DNA of 64,000 nucleotides, from NCBI GenBank assembly GCA_902560015.1, contig CACEKA010000004.1:18221-82220 (forward strand), written 5' to 3'. The stretch is from an uncultured Pelagibacteraceae bacterium. GTDB lineage: Bacteria > Pseudomonadota > Alphaproteobacteria > Pelagibacterales > Pelagibacteraceae. Shown here one piece after another: positions 23,875 to 31,587 of this stretch. The translations under genes were made by a program, and so were the position numbers. Below the pieces are notes generated by a model, which was not told the DNA's origin, made no database searches, and saw only the letters and a list, made by a program, of their open reading frames with translations. Numbering within the stretch: the stretch's first letter is position 1; every line of letters begins with the position of its first letter.

Positions 23875-24708
23875 TTATTGAGGGTGATCACCTTCAATTG
23901 CAATACGATCCATTATTCTCTCGTGTCCCAAACCTCTTCCAGGAAAAAAATCTGCAATGGCATAATGAATAACACTTCTATTGTCCCAAATAGCAACAGT
24001 ATCTTCAGTCCAGCTAAATCTACATGTTAAATCTAATCTAGCCTGATGTTCAAATATTTCTTTTAATATTTGATCACTTTCTTCTTTATCCATACCAATA
24101 ATTTGTTTTGTATATGTCCAATTAACATATAAAATTTTTTTACCTGTTTCTGGATGGGTCCTTACAATTGGGTGTTCGTTAGAATAAGAGTCGTAATTTC
24201 TTTTTTCATTTCCTTCCATATACTTGTAATTTTCAATAAAAAACTCTGCTCCAAGTGAGCTATGAACAGCTTTTTTATTTTTAATTTTATCTTGAATTTT
24301 TGGATCTAATGTTTCCCAAGCTAATTCCATATTGGAAAAACAAGTATCTCCTCCTACAGGGGGTATTTTTAATGATCTTAATATTACAGCTTTAGTTGGT
24401 TTAGCATTGTAACTTACATCGCTATGCCAATTCTCACCCCATTGGTTTTTTTCTTCTTTACCCTTTATGATTCTTACAATTTCTGGATAATTTTCTAAGC
24501 CTTTAACATACGCATGAGTTTCTAAAGGTCCAAATTTTTCTGCAAGAGCTACCTGCTGGTCTTTTGTTATTGGTTGGTCTCTAAAAAAGATTACTTTATG
24601 CTCTAAAAGTAAATCGTTAACTTTCTTGAAATTTTCATCTGAAACATCAGTTAAATCAATACCTTTTATTTCTGCACCTAAAGCACCTGATAATAATTTA
24701 ATTTCCAT
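23875..24708 (-). CDS. TauD/TfdA-family Fe(II)/2-oxoglutarate dioxygenase
   Basis: A 277-residue enzyme. Iron-binding motifs are WHSDVSY (about 94-100) and the distal His of SVIHYAIADF (about 243-252), with the 2OG-binding Arg in HERIMDRI (about 262-269). The N-terminus (LSGALGAEIKGIDL) is typical of taurine/alpha-ketoglutarate dioxygenases. Family members hydroxylate sulfonates, herbicide acids, carnitine precursors and phosphonates. It lies 5 bases upstream of the PhnZ-like gene, so it could hydroxylate the substrate that the HD oxygenase then cleaves. Taurine desulfonation is the default alternative, but no taurine transporter is in the operon. Confidence 0.85.
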   Translation of the reverse strand: MEIKLLSGALGAEIKGIDLTDVSDENFKKVNDLLLEHKVIFFRDQPITKDQQVALAEKFGPLETHAYVKGLENYPEIVRIIKGKEEKNQWGENWHSDVSYNAKPTKAVILRSLKIPPVGGDTCFSNMELAWETLDPKIQDKIKNKKAVHSSLGAEFFIENYKYMEGNEKRNYDSYSNEHPIVRTHPETGKKILYVNWTYTKQIIGMDKEESDQILKEIFEHQARLDLTCRFSWTEDTVAIWDNRSVIHYAIADFFPGRGLGHERIMDRIAIEGDHPQ

Positions 24709-25175
24709 TATTTTTTTAATCTTCCATTAATTACTAAATCATCATTTTTAAAAATTGATTTATTTTCTTCAATAAAATTATCCATAAGTTCGACTTTATC
24801 ATCCTCAAATTCTGTTACTTTTCTTTTGTCTAAATCGATATAAAGTGACAAAGACTCAAGAGTTGCAGATAGTTTTCTAGAATTTGTTTCAATCATTTCC
24901 AGTTTAAAATGTAATCTTTTTTTATCATGATCAAAAAAAGTAAGATTAATTTCCACTTCTTCACCTTGTTTAACTTCATTATTATAAGTTGTACGAGTTT
25001 CTACAACCATAGTACTTCGTTTATTAGTTTTTGCTGAATTCTCTCCCATTTTAAATTTTTCTAGCATGTTTTCCCAAATTTGATCAAAAACCATCACATA
25101 ATAGGCCATGTTCATATGGTTGTTGTAGTCAGTCCACTCTTTTTTGATTATTTGATTTGCTATATGTACTGACAT
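24708..25175 (-). CDS. Thioesterase, betainyl-CoA thioesterase-like (hotdog fold)
   Basis: A 155-residue hotdog-fold thioesterase. The opening EWTDYNNHMNMAYYVMVFD (about 13-31) carries the DYN-x-HM motif with the catalytic region, and VVETRTTYNNEVKQGEE (about 56-72) and KKRLHFKLEM (about 84-93) follow. These resemble the betainyl-CoA thioesterase domain that accompanies carnitine dehydrogenase in rhizobia and pseudomonads (CdhB). It would release glycine betaine from betainyl-CoA. A carnitine dehydrogenase (34025) and a BKACE gene (25940) in the same window supply the other steps. It is second in its operon, adjacent to the aldolase-like gene and overlapping the TauD gene by one base. Confidence 0.75.
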   Translation of the reverse strand: MSVHIANQIIKKEWTDYNNHMNMAYYVMVFDQIWENMLEKFKMGENSAKTNKRSTMVVETRTTYNNEVKQGEEVEINLTFFDHDKKRLHFKLEMIETNSRKLSATLESLSLYIDLDKRKVTEFEDDKVELMDNFIEENKSIFKNDDLVINGRLKK

Positions 25176-25904
25176 TTAATTTTTATAATCTGGTTCTTCT
25201 TTATCTAAAATTAATCTTATTTGCTTAAGATGCAACTTTGCTAAATCAATGGGGTAATTTGCTGTTTCTTGAGCTGTTTTCTCTGCAACTTCATCACTTA
25301 CGATATTCAATTCTTCATTAGTTGATAAAGCAGTTAGGTAAGTCTCTGCTGCTTTTTCAAAATAATACAAATAATTAAAACCTTCAGCTATTGTCTCGCC
25401 TGTAGTAATAATTCCATGATTAGCTAGCAACATATGCTGCTTGTTACCAAGTGCGTTAGCCATCTTGATTGACTCATCTTCAAAACCTAACCCTCCAAAC
25501 TCGTTGAAAACAGAAACTCTATTGTAAAATATCATTGTATTTTGATCGATAGGTTTCATAGTAGGATCTTTTAAGGTTGATAGAGCAGTTGCATATTTTG
25601 AATGCACATGAAAAATACATTTTGCATGAGGTACTTTTTGATGGATAGTTCCATGAATACTTATTGCTGTAGGATCAATTAAGCCAGGCTCATTTTTTAA
25701 ATCATTGATGTTTTCTTTTGTTACCAAAATTAAATCACTAGCTTTAATTTGGCTAAAATGGATACCAGCTTTATTCACATAAAAATCAGTTGTTGAACCG
25801 GGAACACAAGCGCTAAAATGATTAGCGACACCCTCGTGCATATTTAGTCTTGCTGTCCATCTAAAAGTGGCAGCTAGATCTCTCTGTAATTCTGTTATTT
25901 CCAT
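25176..25904 (-). CDS. Class II aldolase/adducin-family protein
   Basis: A 242-residue protein with the class II aldolase/adducin fold. Zinc-binding histidines are seen in IFHVHSKYATAL (about 96-107) and in ANHGIITTG (about 160-168); an acidic region near SIHGTIHQKVPHA (about 82-94) fits the active site. Family members cleave sugar phosphates (fuculose- or ribulose-type) or decarboxylate, and some are of unknown activity. It is the first gene of the operon with thioesterase, two oxygenases and GMC dehydrogenase, separated by only 35 bases from the divergent BKACE gene. Its link to betaine chemistry is not obvious. Confidence 0.82.
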   Translation of the reverse strand: MEITELQRDLAATFRWTARLNMHEGVANHFSACVPGSTTDFYVNKAGIHFSQIKASDLILVTKENINDLKNEPGLIDPTAISIHGTIHQKVPHAKCIFHVHSKYATALSTLKDPTMKPIDQNTMIFYNRVSVFNEFGGLGFEDESIKMANALGNKQHMLLANHGIITTGETIAEGFNYLYYFEKAAETYLTALSTNEELNIVSDEVAEKTAQETANYPIDLAKLHLKQIRLILDKEEPDYKN

Positions 25905-25939
25905 TTTTACTAAATTAAACTATATTTAAAATACAAATT

Positions 25940-26827
25940 ATGAGCAATAAGGTTTTTATTTCATGCGCAGTAACAGGATCAGGTGATACTGCTAGCAAAC
26001 ATCCAGATTTACCTAAAACTCCAGAACAAATTGCAATAGCTTCAATTGAGGCCGCAAAAGCAGGGGCTGCAATAGCACATATTCATGTTAGAGAAGAAGA
26101 TGGCACTCCAAGTAGAAGATTAGAGTTATATAAAGAAGTTGTTGATAGGGTTCGATCAAGCGACACTGATGTAATTTTAAATTTAACAACAGGTATGGGA
26201 GGAGATCTTGATATAGGTCAGGGTGATAACCCATTAGATTTTGGACCAATGACTGATATGGCAAATGTTATGGAAAGAATTGCAAATGCTGAACAATTTC
26301 TTCCAGAGATTTGTACACTTGATGCAGGAACTTTAAATTTTGGTGATGGATCAACAATTACTGTTAATACGCCTAATGATTTAAGAAAAGCTGCAAAAAA
26401 ATTAAAAGAGATTGGTGTTAAACCTGAAATAGAAGCTTTTGATTTAGGGAACATGTGGTTTGGAGCTCAGCTATATAAAGAAGGATTATTAAGTGACCCA
26501 CCTATGTTTCAAATGTGTTTAGGAATACCTTGGGGTGCACCTGCAACAACATTAGCAATGCAAGCAATGAAAGATATTATGCCAAAAGAAGGTGTGTGGT
26601 CAGGTTTTGCAATTTCAAAAAATGAAATGCCATTTGTTGCTCAAACTGTTTTAATGGGAGGAAACCCAAGAGTTGGATTAGAGGATAATTTATATTTATC
26701 AAAAGGTAAGCTTGCTACTAACGCTCAATTAGTTGAAAAAGCTATAAGAATTATTGATGAAATTGGTTATACACCAATGACACCAGCCGAGACTAGAGAA
26801 CAATTAAAATTAGTAAAACATTTTTAG
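25940..26827 (+). CDS. cdhC: BKACE-family beta-keto acid cleavage enzyme (dehydrocarnitine cleavage, CdhC-like)
   Basis: A 295-residue TIM-barrel zinc enzyme of the former DUF849 family. The metal and substrate signature is clear: SCAVTGSGD (about 8-16), AAIAHIHVREEDG (about 41-53, His-x-His zinc ligands), NLTTGMGG (about 79-86) and MCLGIPWGAP (about 193-202). BKACE enzymes condense a beta-keto acid with acetyl-CoA. The carnitine-type members turn dehydrocarnitine plus acetyl-CoA into betainyl-CoA plus acetoacetate. The length, the divergent neighbour thioesterase and the carnitine dehydrogenase at 34 kb support that assignment. Its GC-poor promoter must lie in a 35-base divergent spacer. Other keto-acid substrates remain possible. 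Confidence 0.78.
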   Translation: MSNKVFISCAVTGSGDTASKHPDLPKTPEQIAIASIEAAKAGAAIAHIHVREEDGTPSRRLELYKEVVDRVRSSDTDVILNLTTGMGGDLDIGQGDNPLDFGPMTDMANVMERIANAEQFLPEICTLDAGTLNFGDGSTITVNTPNDLRKAAKKLKEIGVKPEIEAFDLGNMWFGAQLYKEGLLSDPPMFQMCLGIPWGAPATTLAMQAMKDIMPKEGVWSGFAISKNEMPFVAQTVLMGGNPRVGLEDNLYLSKGKLATNAQLVEKAIRIIDEIGYTPMTPAETREQLKLVKHF

Positions 26828-27135
26828 TGTCAAAAATAATAGTTATTGCAAGCTTTTATCCCAAACAAGATAAATATAATAATGTAAGAGAAATTTTATT
26901 ATCTATGATAAATCCAACAAGATTAGAGGAAGGAAATGAGCTTTATAATTTATATGAAGAAAAAAATACTAATGATGAAAGTAAATTTTTTCATTTATTT
27001 GAAATATATAAAGATTCTAAAGCATTAGATTTCCATAGGAATACATCGCACTATAAAGATTATAGATCTAAAATCATTGACCTATTAAGCAAGCCTATAG
27101 AGGTAAAAATTCTTAGTCCAATTGATAATAAATAA
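26827..27135 (+). CDS. Antibiotic biosynthesis monooxygenase (ABM)-domain protein
   Basis: A 102-residue protein matching a single ABM/YgiN-type ferredoxin-like domain: IIVIASFYPKQDKYNNVREI (about 3-22), then NELYNLYEEK and KFFHLFEIYKDSKALDFH, the usual 'F-x-x-x-E-x-x-x-D-x-x-A-x-x-x-H' pattern. The GTG start overlaps the BKACE stop (TAGTG), so it is co-translated. Family proteins are small dimers acting as cofactor-less monooxygenases, quinol oxidoreductases or simply ligand binders. Its role beside the carnitine-type enzyme is unknown. Confidence 0.75.
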   Translation: MSKIIVIASFYPKQDKYNNVREILLSMINPTRLEEGNELYNLYEEKNTNDESKFFHLFEIYKDSKALDFHRNTSHYKDYRSKIIDLLSKPIEVKILSPIDNK

Positions 27136-27141
27136 TTTTTT

Positions 27142-28170
27142 TTAATAACCTAGTTTTTTGTCAATCTGATTTAACAATTCTTTATTTTCTATAAAACGTT
27201 TTAAATTTTTAACAAAAATATCAAGGGTTAATTTAACATAATTACCATTATCATCTGATGAAACATGAGGTGTAATAATTAAATTTGGAGTGTCCCAAAT
27301 TTTTGAATTTTTATCAATTGGCTCTGGAGTAAAAACATCCAGTATCGCCCCAGCAATTTCATTTTTATGTAATTTTTTGCATAAAGTTTCATAATCCATT
27401 ACTGATTGTCTTCCAACATTTACTATACCACACGTTGGTTTAAGCATATCAAGCCTTTTTTTGTTAATAAGATTTTTTGTTTCTGGAGTTTCTGGAACTG
27501 CTAAGTATAAAAAATCAGCATCTGGTAAAACACTATCAATATTTTCTATCGTGATAACTTTGTTGCAGCCATCAACTTTCTTTCCTCTTTTATTTACCCC
27601 TATAACGTTTGCTCCTAATAAATTAATATGTTTTGCCATCGAAGAACCAAGGGAACCCGTTCCTATAAGGACAATTGTTTTGCCAGATATTGGATTACTA
27701 AAAAGTGAAATAAATTCTTTATTTTTTTGATTAGTAACAATTTTAGTCAAATGATTTTGCAACATCAAAATAGCCATTAACCCATATTCTCCAGCTTTTA
27801 AAGCATGTACTCCGCTACTGTTAGTTAAGATCAAATTATCAAACATCCAATCTAAAGGTAATAAATGTTCTACACCGGAGGAAACAACATGGATCCATTT
27901 TAAGTTCGGGGCAATTTTTTTTAGATTTTTAGTAGGAAAGTTCCATGATAATAAAATATCAGAGTCTGACATTGATTTTTCAAAATTTTCTTCATCCCAA
28001 TCTACAAATACTTGTAATTTTTCTTTTATCTCAGGATAGTTTTTTAAAGCTTCATTTAAATGTTGCTCAGTAATTGTAAAATTTTTTTCTCCCTCAGCAT
28101 CAGTGGGGAATGAGCCTGGAGCCCAATGATTATTTTTAATATGAATCTTTATTTTTTTATCTCCAGTCAA
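27142..28170 (-). CDS. D-2-hydroxyacid dehydrogenase family protein
   Basis: A 342-residue NAD(P)-dependent dehydrogenase. The Rossmann motif is GTGSLGSSMAKHINLLGA (about 177-194), preceded by the SSGVHALKAGEYGL region. The catalytic Arg sits in NVGRQSV (about 259-265), the Glu in DVFTPEP (about 288-294) and the His in IITPHVSSDD (about 306-315). It resembles the GhrA/hydroxypyruvate reductase end of the family. It follows a Rieske oxygenase gene with a 14-base overlap, so the two are one operon and may act in sequence. The substrate is unknown. Confidence 0.83.
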   Translation of the reverse strand: MTGDKKIKIHIKNNHWAPGSFPTDAEGEKNFTITEQHLNEALKNYPEIKEKLQVFVDWDEENFEKSMSDSDILLSWNFPTKNLKKIAPNLKWIHVVSSGVEHLLPLDWMFDNLILTNSSGVHALKAGEYGLMAILMLQNHLTKIVTNQKNKEFISLFSNPISGKTIVLIGTGSLGSSMAKHINLLGANVIGVNKRGKKVDGCNKVITIENIDSVLPDADFLYLAVPETPETKNLINKKRLDMLKPTCGIVNVGRQSVMDYETLCKKLHKNEIAGAILDVFTPEPIDKNSKIWDTPNLIITPHVSSDDNGNYVKLTLDIFVKNLKRFIENKELLNQIDKKLGY

Positions 28171-29518
28171 AGTTTCCTCTTTCTTCCATCATATGAAGGT
28201 TTTTAATAATATTATCATCTCTTTCCTTCAAAGGCATATCTTCTAATTCAAATTGCATATTCATAACTGATAAACAGATCGATCTAACATATTCTTTATC
28301 ATTGTTTGTTTTTTTTGGTGCTCTTAATACAGTGTCTTGTCCATTAGTTCTTACTACCTGACCCTTAATTTTTTGTGGTTGTGGTGGATCATTGCCTTCT
28401 TTTAATTCTTTTATTAATTTTCTTATTCTACGTCTATAAATCATTACTCCTTTGTCGGTTGGCATTAAATGTTCTCCTTTATGACTACTAATTGATCCCA
28501 TTCCTTCAACAGCCTCTGCATCACCTGGACTTCTTTGTTTTTCTTCTTTAGTTCTATTTGAAATCTCACCTGCTTCTATTTTTTCATATCCCTCTTGATT
28601 ATCATATTCGATAGGATCACCTCTTTCACCAAAATTTGCCCAAGCAAGAGCAACGCAATGATGATCGTCAATAGGAACAACCCACCTTGTAAAAGAACTT
28701 CTTCCAAAGTATTTACTTTTTGTACCATCAGCAGCAAAAGCTGCACCAGCTTGAGTAAAATTAGGTAAAATTAGTTCATTTACTCTAACCCATACATTGT
28801 CATTAATTCTTCTTGTGTTACATCCTAAATATTGAACCCCTCTTTCATAAAATTCTATTTCTCCAACTTCAGCAAAACCCTCTGAAAATTGAACACCAGA
28901 ACTTTGACCGTGTAAAAATGATGTATGAAGTGGGTCCATAATAGCATCTAAAACTTGGATCCAATTACAATTATAATTTATCCGATATGGACTTGAAGTA
29001 TTCCCTGGAATTTTAAATGAATCATAATGTGGAAATCCAGGAATTTTATCCATTGGTCCAAGATAAGAAAATACTAAGCCATTAAATTCTATTACAGGGT
29101 AAGCTCCAAGTTTAAAAGTTTCTCTTAATTTTTTTGCTTGTTTTGACTCTGGATCCTCACCAGGTGTTTCAAGTATTTCACCATTTGGTGAAAAAAGCCA
29201 TCCATGATAACAGCATCTTATACCTTTATCTTCAGTTTTGCCATAAACCATTGAAGCTCTTCTGTGGGGACAAGCTTTATGGACTAATCCTATGTTCCCT
29301 TTTGAAGTTTTAAATATTACTAAATCTTCTCCTAAAATTCGAATTTCTCTTGGGACCTCACTTACTTCAGAAGTTAAAGCAACAGGATGCCAATATCGTC
29401 TTAAATATTCTCCACAAGCCGTCTGAGGATCTGTTCTTGCTAAGACTTCATCTATTTTTGGTATTGTTGACTGTTTGTAACCTCTAAAATCTTCTTCTAT
29501 AAATTTGTTGTTTTCCAT
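28157..29518 (-). CDS. Rieske-type oxygenase, phthalate-4,5-dioxygenase-like alpha subunit
   Basis: A 453-residue oxygenase. The Rieske 2Fe-2S motif is CPHRR...CCYHGW (about 84-112, C-x-H then C-x2-H) and the mononuclear iron site is in DAIMDPLHTSFLHG (about 192-205, two His and an Asp). The domain order and length match the phthalate/vanillate/quaternary-amine group, which carries out demethylations and dihydroxylations. No reductase is encoded next to it; electrons may come from the ferredoxin system elsewhere. It is divergent from another, different Rieske gene (86-base spacer) and precedes the D-2-hydroxyacid dehydrogenase. Confidence 0.87.
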   Translation of the reverse strand: MENNKFIEEDFRGYKQSTIPKIDEVLARTDPQTACGEYLRRYWHPVALTSEVSEVPREIRILGEDLVIFKTSKGNIGLVHKACPHRRASMVYGKTEDKGIRCCYHGWLFSPNGEILETPGEDPESKQAKKLRETFKLGAYPVIEFNGLVFSYLGPMDKIPGFPHYDSFKIPGNTSSPYRINYNCNWIQVLDAIMDPLHTSFLHGQSSGVQFSEGFAEVGEIEFYERGVQYLGCNTRRINDNVWVRVNELILPNFTQAGAAFAADGTKSKYFGRSSFTRWVVPIDDHHCVALAWANFGERGDPIEYDNQEGYEKIEAGEISNRTKEEKQRSPGDAEAVEGMGSISSHKGEHLMPTDKGVMIYRRRIRKLIKELKEGNDPPQPQKIKGQVVRTNGQDTVLRAPKKTNNDKEYVRSICLSVMNMQFELEDMPLKERDDNIIKNLHMMEERGNFDWR

Positions 29519-29604
29519 CTAATTTTACTAATCAAATATTTTATTGTAAATCTTAATATTCTAAAATAGGGTTTTCAATATAATTAATAATTTTCTACCG
29601 GCAT

Positions 29605-30741
29605 ATGTCTAAAGAAAAAAGTTTAGTAAAAATAAAGAAATCAAAAAATGCAAATACTATATTTGGTCTCCCAGCTAAATCTTATATTGATGAAAATTTT
29701 TGGAAAAAAGAATGTGAAACAGTTTTATCTAACGATTGGTTGTTTGTAGGTTTTGCTCATGAACTTAAAAATACTGGTGATGTAATTCCGTTATTTATAG
29801 CAAATAAACCAATACTTCTTGTGCGAAATAATAATAATGAAATAAAAGCTTTTCACAATGTCTGTAGTCACAGATGTTTAAAGCTAATTGATGAAAAAAA
29901 AAATGTAGGTAAAATAATACGTTGTGCTTATCATGCTTGGAGCTATGATCTGGATGGAAAATTAAAAGCAGCACCTCACATTGGTGGAACCGATCAACAC
30001 AAACCAAAAGGTTTTAACTTTCTTGATCATGGTTTAAAACCTATAAGAATTCATATTTGGCACGATTGGATTTTTATAAATTTCAATGGCAAAGCAAAAA
30101 AATTTGAACAATATGCCAAACCACTCATTTCAAAGTTTCACGATATTGATTTTACCAAATTAAGATATGCAACTACATTAGATTTTGGAAATATAAATAC
30201 TAATTGGAAATTTTTGATTGAAAATTTTATAGAGCCTTATCACGTACAATTTGTTCATAAAACAACTACAAATCAGCCTTTAAAAGATCATTACACAGTT
30301 GTGGATGGAGTTTGTTATGGTAGTGGAGTAGATGTTGCCGAAGAGGATACTAAAAATAGCACTGCTTTATCTGTCACTTCTAGATATCTGTCTCTTTTTC
30401 CAAATTTTATAATTGGTACTTACTTTCCAAATCAAATCGGTGTTTATCTTAACGTACCTATAAGCCCAGGTTTGACCTCCCAAAAAAGGATAATTTATAC
30501 AACAGACGGCAAAGATATGAGTAAAGAAGAAATTAAAATGGTTAAAAATATATGGTGGAGTGTTCATAAAGAAGATCACGAAATGTGTGAAAGACTTCAA
30601 GAAGGAAGACATTCTCCAGCATCTCACGGAGGTGGTCTTTTGTCTCCTGTATGGGAAAAAGGTGTTCAAGCATTTCAAAAACTAATAGTTGATGCTACAC
30701 TTAAATCTTCTAAATCAATAAAAAGGAAAAAAAATGTCTGA
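29605..30741 (+). CDS. Rieske-type ring-hydroxylating/demethylating oxygenase alpha subunit (GbcA/CntA-like)
   Basis: A 378-residue oxygenase alpha subunit. The Rieske motif is CSHRC...CAYHAW (about 87-112) and the catalytic iron ligands are in NFIEPYHVQFVHKTT (about 209-223). The length and the choline-monooxygenase-like layout suggest the group that includes GbcA (glycine betaine demethylase), CntA and stachydrine demethylases, although aromatic substrates cannot be excluded. It starts a plus-strand cluster: VOC (8-base overlap), cupin, glutamine-synthetase-like, hydrolase and carnitine dehydrogenase. No cognate reductase is present in the cluster. Confidence 0.82.
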   Translation: MSKEKSLVKIKKSKNANTIFGLPAKSYIDENFWKKECETVLSNDWLFVGFAHELKNTGDVIPLFIANKPILLVRNNNNEIKAFHNVCSHRCLKLIDEKKNVGKIIRCAYHAWSYDLDGKLKAAPHIGGTDQHKPKGFNFLDHGLKPIRIHIWHDWIFINFNGKAKKFEQYAKPLISKFHDIDFTKLRYATTLDFGNINTNWKFLIENFIEPYHVQFVHKTTTNQPLKDHYTVVDGVCYGSGVDVAEEDTKNSTALSVTSRYLSLFPNFIIGTYFPNQIGVYLNVPISPGLTSQKRIIYTTDGKDMSKEEIKMVKNIWWSVHKEDHEMCERLQEGRHSPASHGGGLLSPVWEKGVQAFQKLIVDATLKSSKSIKRKKNV

Positions 30742-31153
30742 AGAAATTAATCTTGAGGGATATCGTCTCGCTCATACAATGATAAGAGTTAAAGACTTAG
30801 AAGCATCTTTTAACTTTTATTGCAAAACTCTAGGAATGAAAGTTTTAAGAAAAACAGATTATCCAGAGGGAAAATTTACAAATGCATTTATCGGTTATGG
30901 ACTTGAAACAGAGTCTCCTTGTTTAGAGCTAACTTGTAATTGGGATCAAAAAGAAGATTATGATAAAGGAAATGGTTGGGGACATGTTTGTATTGAAACA
31001 CCAGATGTTTACAAAGCTTGTGAAGATCTTGAAAAATTAGGTGTAAACATAACTAGAAAACCAGGACCAATGAAACATGGAACAAGAGTAATCGCTTTTT
31101 GTGAAGATCCTGATGGATATAAAGTCGAATTAAATGAACCAATAAAAGTATAA
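30734..31153 (+). CDS. VOC/glyoxalase I-family protein
   Basis: A 139-residue vicinal-oxygen-chelate protein: two beta-alpha-beta-beta-beta modules with metal-ligand positions His (AHTMIRVKDLEAS, about 13-25), Glu (LELTCNW, about 62-68), His (GWGHVCIE, about 79-86) and Glu (YKVELNEP, about 130-137). This pattern and the GMKVLRKTDYPEGKFTNAF stretch closely resemble lactoylglutathione lyase GloA, which detoxifies methylglyoxal with glutathione. In this cluster it may instead act on an intermediate of the Rieske pathway. It overlaps the Rieske gene by 8 bases. Confidence 0.85.
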   Translation: MSEEINLEGYRLAHTMIRVKDLEASFNFYCKTLGMKVLRKTDYPEGKFTNAFIGYGLETESPCLELTCNWDQKEDYDKGNGWGHVCIETPDVYKACEDLEKLGVNITRKPGPMKHGTRVIAFCEDPDGYKVELNEPIKV

Positions 31154-31170
31154 ATCGAAAGGAAATAAGA

Positions 31171-31566
31171 ATGTCAAAAAAACCTCAACTATATAAATTT
31201 AAAGACATAGAAAATAGACTTCATACTTTAGAGCCAGGTAAAAGTTATATTAAACCATTTGTAACTAGCAAAGTTAGTAATACGATGTGTGGAGGGTTAA
31301 ATTTCTTAAATAAGGTGTCTGTGCCGTGGGATTTAACTTGTGATGAAATTATTTACTGTATGGAAGGAACTTTCAGATTAACATGTGATGGCCAATCTTA
31401 CATATGTAATCCTGGAGATGTTCTCTACATACCAAAAGATAATCATATAGCGTACGAATGTGATGAAAAATGCGTAATATTTTATGCTGCCTACCCACAT
31501 GACTGGAAGCAACAAGCAGGTATTACATTTGTTCCTGGAATTGATCCTGAGGATATGCCACAATAA
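31171..31566 (+). CDS. Cupin-domain protein (EutQ-like)
   Basis: A 131-residue single-domain cupin. DEIIYCMEGTFRLTCDGQ (about 58-75) followed by NPGDVLYIPKDNHIAYECD (about 80-98) reproduces the two cupin motifs, with an EutQ-like spacing. Canonical metal-ligand histidines of motif 1 are replaced (D-E-I-I-Y), so metal binding may be weak or different. It is preceded by a good Shine-Dalgarno (GAAAGGAAA) and sits between the VOC and glutamine-synthetase-like genes. The function is unknown; ligand binding or a small isomerase role is possible. Confidence 0.8.
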   Translation: MSKKPQLYKFKDIENRLHTLEPGKSYIKPFVTSKVSNTMCGGLNFLNKVSVPWDLTCDEIIYCMEGTFRLTCDGQSYICNPGDVLYIPKDNHIAYECDEKCVIFYAAYPHDWKQQAGITFVPGIDPEDMPQ

Positions 31567-31587
31567 TAAAGATTTAAGGAGATCAAT

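Noticed and set aside
30367..30678. 103-residue minus-strand ORF
   Set aside because: Antisense to the Rieske gene, with low-complexity Phe/His-rich translation and no family features.
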